DNA of 64,000 bases, taken from Planctomycetota bacterium (GTDB lineage: Bacteria; Planctomycetota; OFTM77). The notes beneath the pieces are model-generated. The model worked only from the letters and a program-made list of their open reading frames with translations, was not told the origin of the DNA and searched no databases. Position 1 is the stretch's first letter; every line of letters starts with the position of its first letter. A program made the translations under genes and the position numbers. The stretch spans positions 1-64,000 of the forward strand of contig JAJDCO010000018.1 in assembly GCA_029260795.1 (NCBI GenBank), written 5' to 3'. Below, one piece after another: positions 62,126 to 64,000 of this stretch.

Positions 62126-64000
62126 TTATCGGTCTGGATTCGCTGGAATCTGGCGAGACTCCTCGAGGCGTTTTCTCTCTTCGAGCGTCGCCTCGCGCTC
62201 GCCCGAGACGGGCGGCAGGAAGCGCGGGAGGCGGAGGTTCGACGGCGAATAGCCGACGCGTTGGGTCTTGGCCGCCTCTCGAGCGAAATCGGGATCATAG
62301 GCGGGAATCTCGGGATCCTCATAGGTGTGGATCCGGTCGATCTGCCCCCCCTCCTCCTTGGCCGCCTTCTTCTTGATGTTCGTGAAGTGCTCGAGATCCT
62401 CGAAGCCCTCGGCGTAGAGGATATGAGGCGTCACGAAGAAGTAGAGGTTCGTCTTCTGAATCGTATCCTGCTTGCTTCGGAACAGGAATCCGAGCAAGGG
62501 CAGATCGCCGAGCAGTGGGATCTTGCTCTCCTGGGTCCGGAGGCTGTCGGTGATCACTCCACCGATGACGACCGTGAAGTTGTCCGGCACCGTGACCTTC
62601 GTTTGGATCTCGCGGATGACCTTGGGCGGCGGCGTCGAGGGATCGGGCGAAGACCCGACGAAGTTCTCGATGTTCAGATTGATGTCGAGCAGGAGGTAAT
62701 TCTCCTCGCTGATCGACGGTGAGATCGTGAGGTCGATACCGGCCGTCTCGAAGCCACCGAAGCCGCTGGTGTCGGTTCCGGCCGTCGACGTCGAGAAGGT
62801 CGTCGTCGGCTCGGCGCGCTCGGCGCTGAGCTTCGCTTCGGAGTTGTCGTTGGTCAGGATCGAAGGCATCTGAAGGACGTTGGAGTCGTTGCGGGTCGCG
62901 ATCGCCTGCAGCAAGAGCGGCAGGGCGAACTCGCGGCCGTCGAAGATACCGCCCGTGAGGCCGGCGCCCGGGATGGGCTGGCGCGAGTCGGGGAGGCCGT
63001 CGCCATCGTCGTCGACCAGCGTGGACAGGCCGAAGGAGGTCAGGCCGAAGGGCCGTTGGTAGTTGCCATCGGAGGTGGTCGGGTCGCGCAGGTCGATACC
63101 GGCGAGCTCGACGCCCAGGGCCGTCGTGCCATCGGCCGTGATCTCGACCAGGACCGCTTCGATGAGCACCTGCGGTCGCCTCTGATCGAGCGTCTCGATC
63201 ACCTCGCGCAGCTCGGCGTACTTCGTCTTCGAAGCCGAGATGAGCAGGGAGTTGGTGAACTGATCGGGGACGATGAAGACCTGCTGCTCTTGTACGATCG
63301 TCGGCTGACCGCCGGTGACTCCACCGCCGCCAGCACGACGACCGGAGCGACGGAGCTGGTCTTCGCGACCTTCGATGAGCTGGTTGAGCGTCTGAGCGAG
63401 CTCGGCGGCCTTGGAGTTCTTGAGCTGGTAGATGTGGGTGAAGCCTTCGCTCAGGTCGACCTCGCGGTCGAGCTGGTCGATCAGGTTCTTGACGCGCTCG
63501 TTGGCGTCGCCGGTGCCGTAGAGGATCAGGCTGTTGGTGCGGACATCGGGGATGACGCGCGTCTCGATCGCATCGAGCTGACCGACTCCTCCCTGACCGG
63601 CGTCCGGCCGCGGTGCTCCTGCGGCGAACGAACGCCGTCCACTGGACGATCGGACATCGAGCAGCTCGGAGAGGATCGGCTCGAGCTCCTCGGCGACGGC
63701 GTTGTCGAGCTCGACGATCTCGAACTCGAGCTGCTGCGATTGGGGCCGCACGTCCATCCACTTGATGAGACGAGACAGCGCCCAGACCGAAGGTGCAAAG
63801 GCCGTCACGACCAGCGAGTTGGAGTTGTCGATCGGCGTGAGCTGCTCGGTCTGCTGATTCGTGAAGTACTGACGCAACGACGAGAAGGTCTGTCGAGCGT
63901 CGATGTTCGAGAGCGGGATCGAGGTGGTGATGATCTCACCGACCTTGTCCGAGTAGCTCTCGAGATCCTCGTAGGGCACGACCGGTGCCCGGTTGGTGAG
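62126..64000 (-). CDS. gspD: type II secretion secretin GspD (C-terminal part, runs off window)
   Basis: About 624 residues are visible and the frame is open to the window edge; the GTG at 63979 is internal. Present are N-domain KH-like repeats (for example NSLVVTAFAPSVWALSRLIKWMD and TNSLILYGTGDANERVKNLIDQLD are in two of them). The secretin domain includes VLIEAVLVEI, the VPGLG-like region modified around PLLGDLPLLGFLFRS, and TNLYFFVTPHIL. A ~85-residue C-terminal tail, possibly a pilotin-binding domain, follows. It forms the outer-membrane gate of the secretion system. Confidence 0.93.
   Translation of the reverse strand, partial: LTNRAPVVPYEDLESYSDKVGEIITTSIPLSNIDARQTFSSLRQYFTNQQTEQLTPIDNSNSLVVTAFAPSVWALSRLIKWMDVRPQSQQLEFEIVELDNAVAEELEPILSELLDVRSSSGRRSFAAGAPRPDAGQGGVGQLDAIETRVIPDVRTNSLILYGTGDANERVKNLIDQLDREVDLSEGFTHIYQLKNSKAAELAQTLNQLIEGREDQLRRSGRRAGGGGVTGGQPTIVQEQQVFIVPDQFTNSLLISASKTKYAELREVIETLDQRRPQVLIEAVLVEITADGTTALGVELAGIDLRDPTTSDGNYQRPFGLTSFGLSTLVDDDGDGLPDSRQPIPGAGLTGGIFDGREFALPLLLQAIATRNDSNVLQMPSILTNDNSEAKLSAERAEPTTTFSTSTAGTDTSGFGGFETAGIDLTISPSISEENYLLLDINLNIENFVGSSPDPSTPPPKVIREIQTKVTVPDNFTVVIGGVITDSLRTQESKIPLLGDLPLLGFLFRSKQDTIQKTNLYFFVTPHILYAEGFEDLEHFTNIKKKAAKEEGGQIDRIHTYEDPEIPAYDPDFAREAAKTQRVGYSPSNLRLPRFLPPVSGEREATLEERKRLEESRQIPANPDR

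Overview
The window is high-GC DNA from a Gram-negative bacterium: it encodes lipoproteins with lipoboxes, outer-membrane barrels, a type II secretion system and an RND efflux pump. The gene mix (DUF6807/PmoA-like protein, EF-hand protein, golvesin/xanthan-lyase-type FAD oxidoreductase, lipoprotein alkaline-phosphatase-superfamily enzymes, a bacterial topoisomerase VI A subunit, many multiheme cytochromes) suits a planctomycete-like or other deep environmental lineage. No rRNA or other marker fixes the taxonomy, so this is inference.

Layout. 0-2 kb: a broken locus in which the first half of a short-chain dehydrogenase runs directly into a start-less topoisomerase VI A gene that also carries an in-frame TAG. 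2.0-2.3 kb: a 47-bp tandem repeat. 2.3-10.5 kb (minus strand): a five-gene electron-transfer cluster. It encodes, in transcription order, a tetraheme c554-type cytochrome, an outer-membrane barrel, a 13-heme lipoprotein, an OmcA/MtrC-type decaheme surface lipoprotein and an ImcH/NapC-type inner-membrane decaheme. Together these could form a complete route from the quinone pool to the cell surface. 10.5-11.5 kb: non-coding, with repeats. 11.5-16.5 kb: two tandem sulfatase-fold lipoproteins. 16.8-21.0 kb: three overlapping GT4 glycosyltransferases, probably for a cell-surface glycan. 21.3-30.8 kb: RlmI-like rRNA methyltransferase, AI-2E-family transporter, cysteine desulfurase, DUF6807 protein, AhpD-like protein and a giant protein with a voltage-sensor domain. 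30.9-34.8 kb (minus): an EF-hand protein and a decaheme cytochrome fused to LVIVD repeats. 35.4-44.5 kb: threonine synthase, a secreted unknown, an FAD oxidoreductase, a small unknown and an S9 peptidase. 44.7-54.0 kb: a heavy-metal efflux island (His-rich small proteins, HlyD adaptor, HME-RND permease, TolC-type outer-membrane factor, His-tailed DMT transporter). 54.2-55.4 kb: seryl-tRNA synthetase. 55.6-64.0 kb (minus): a type II secretion operon, gspD(partial)-E-F-[gap]-G-G'-H-I-J, whose genes overlap by 4 bp from gspG onward.

The most distinctive content is the compact porin-cytochrome operon with its own promoter-like and palindromic sites, the voltage-sensor giant, the heme/LVIVD fusion, the second GspG-like protein without the prepilin Glu+5, the SDR/TopoVI-A chimera, and several unexplained repeat families. 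One of these is a 190-bp inverted-repeat-bounded element in the gspF-gspG gap. I saw no tRNA, rRNA, CRISPR array or transposase gene.
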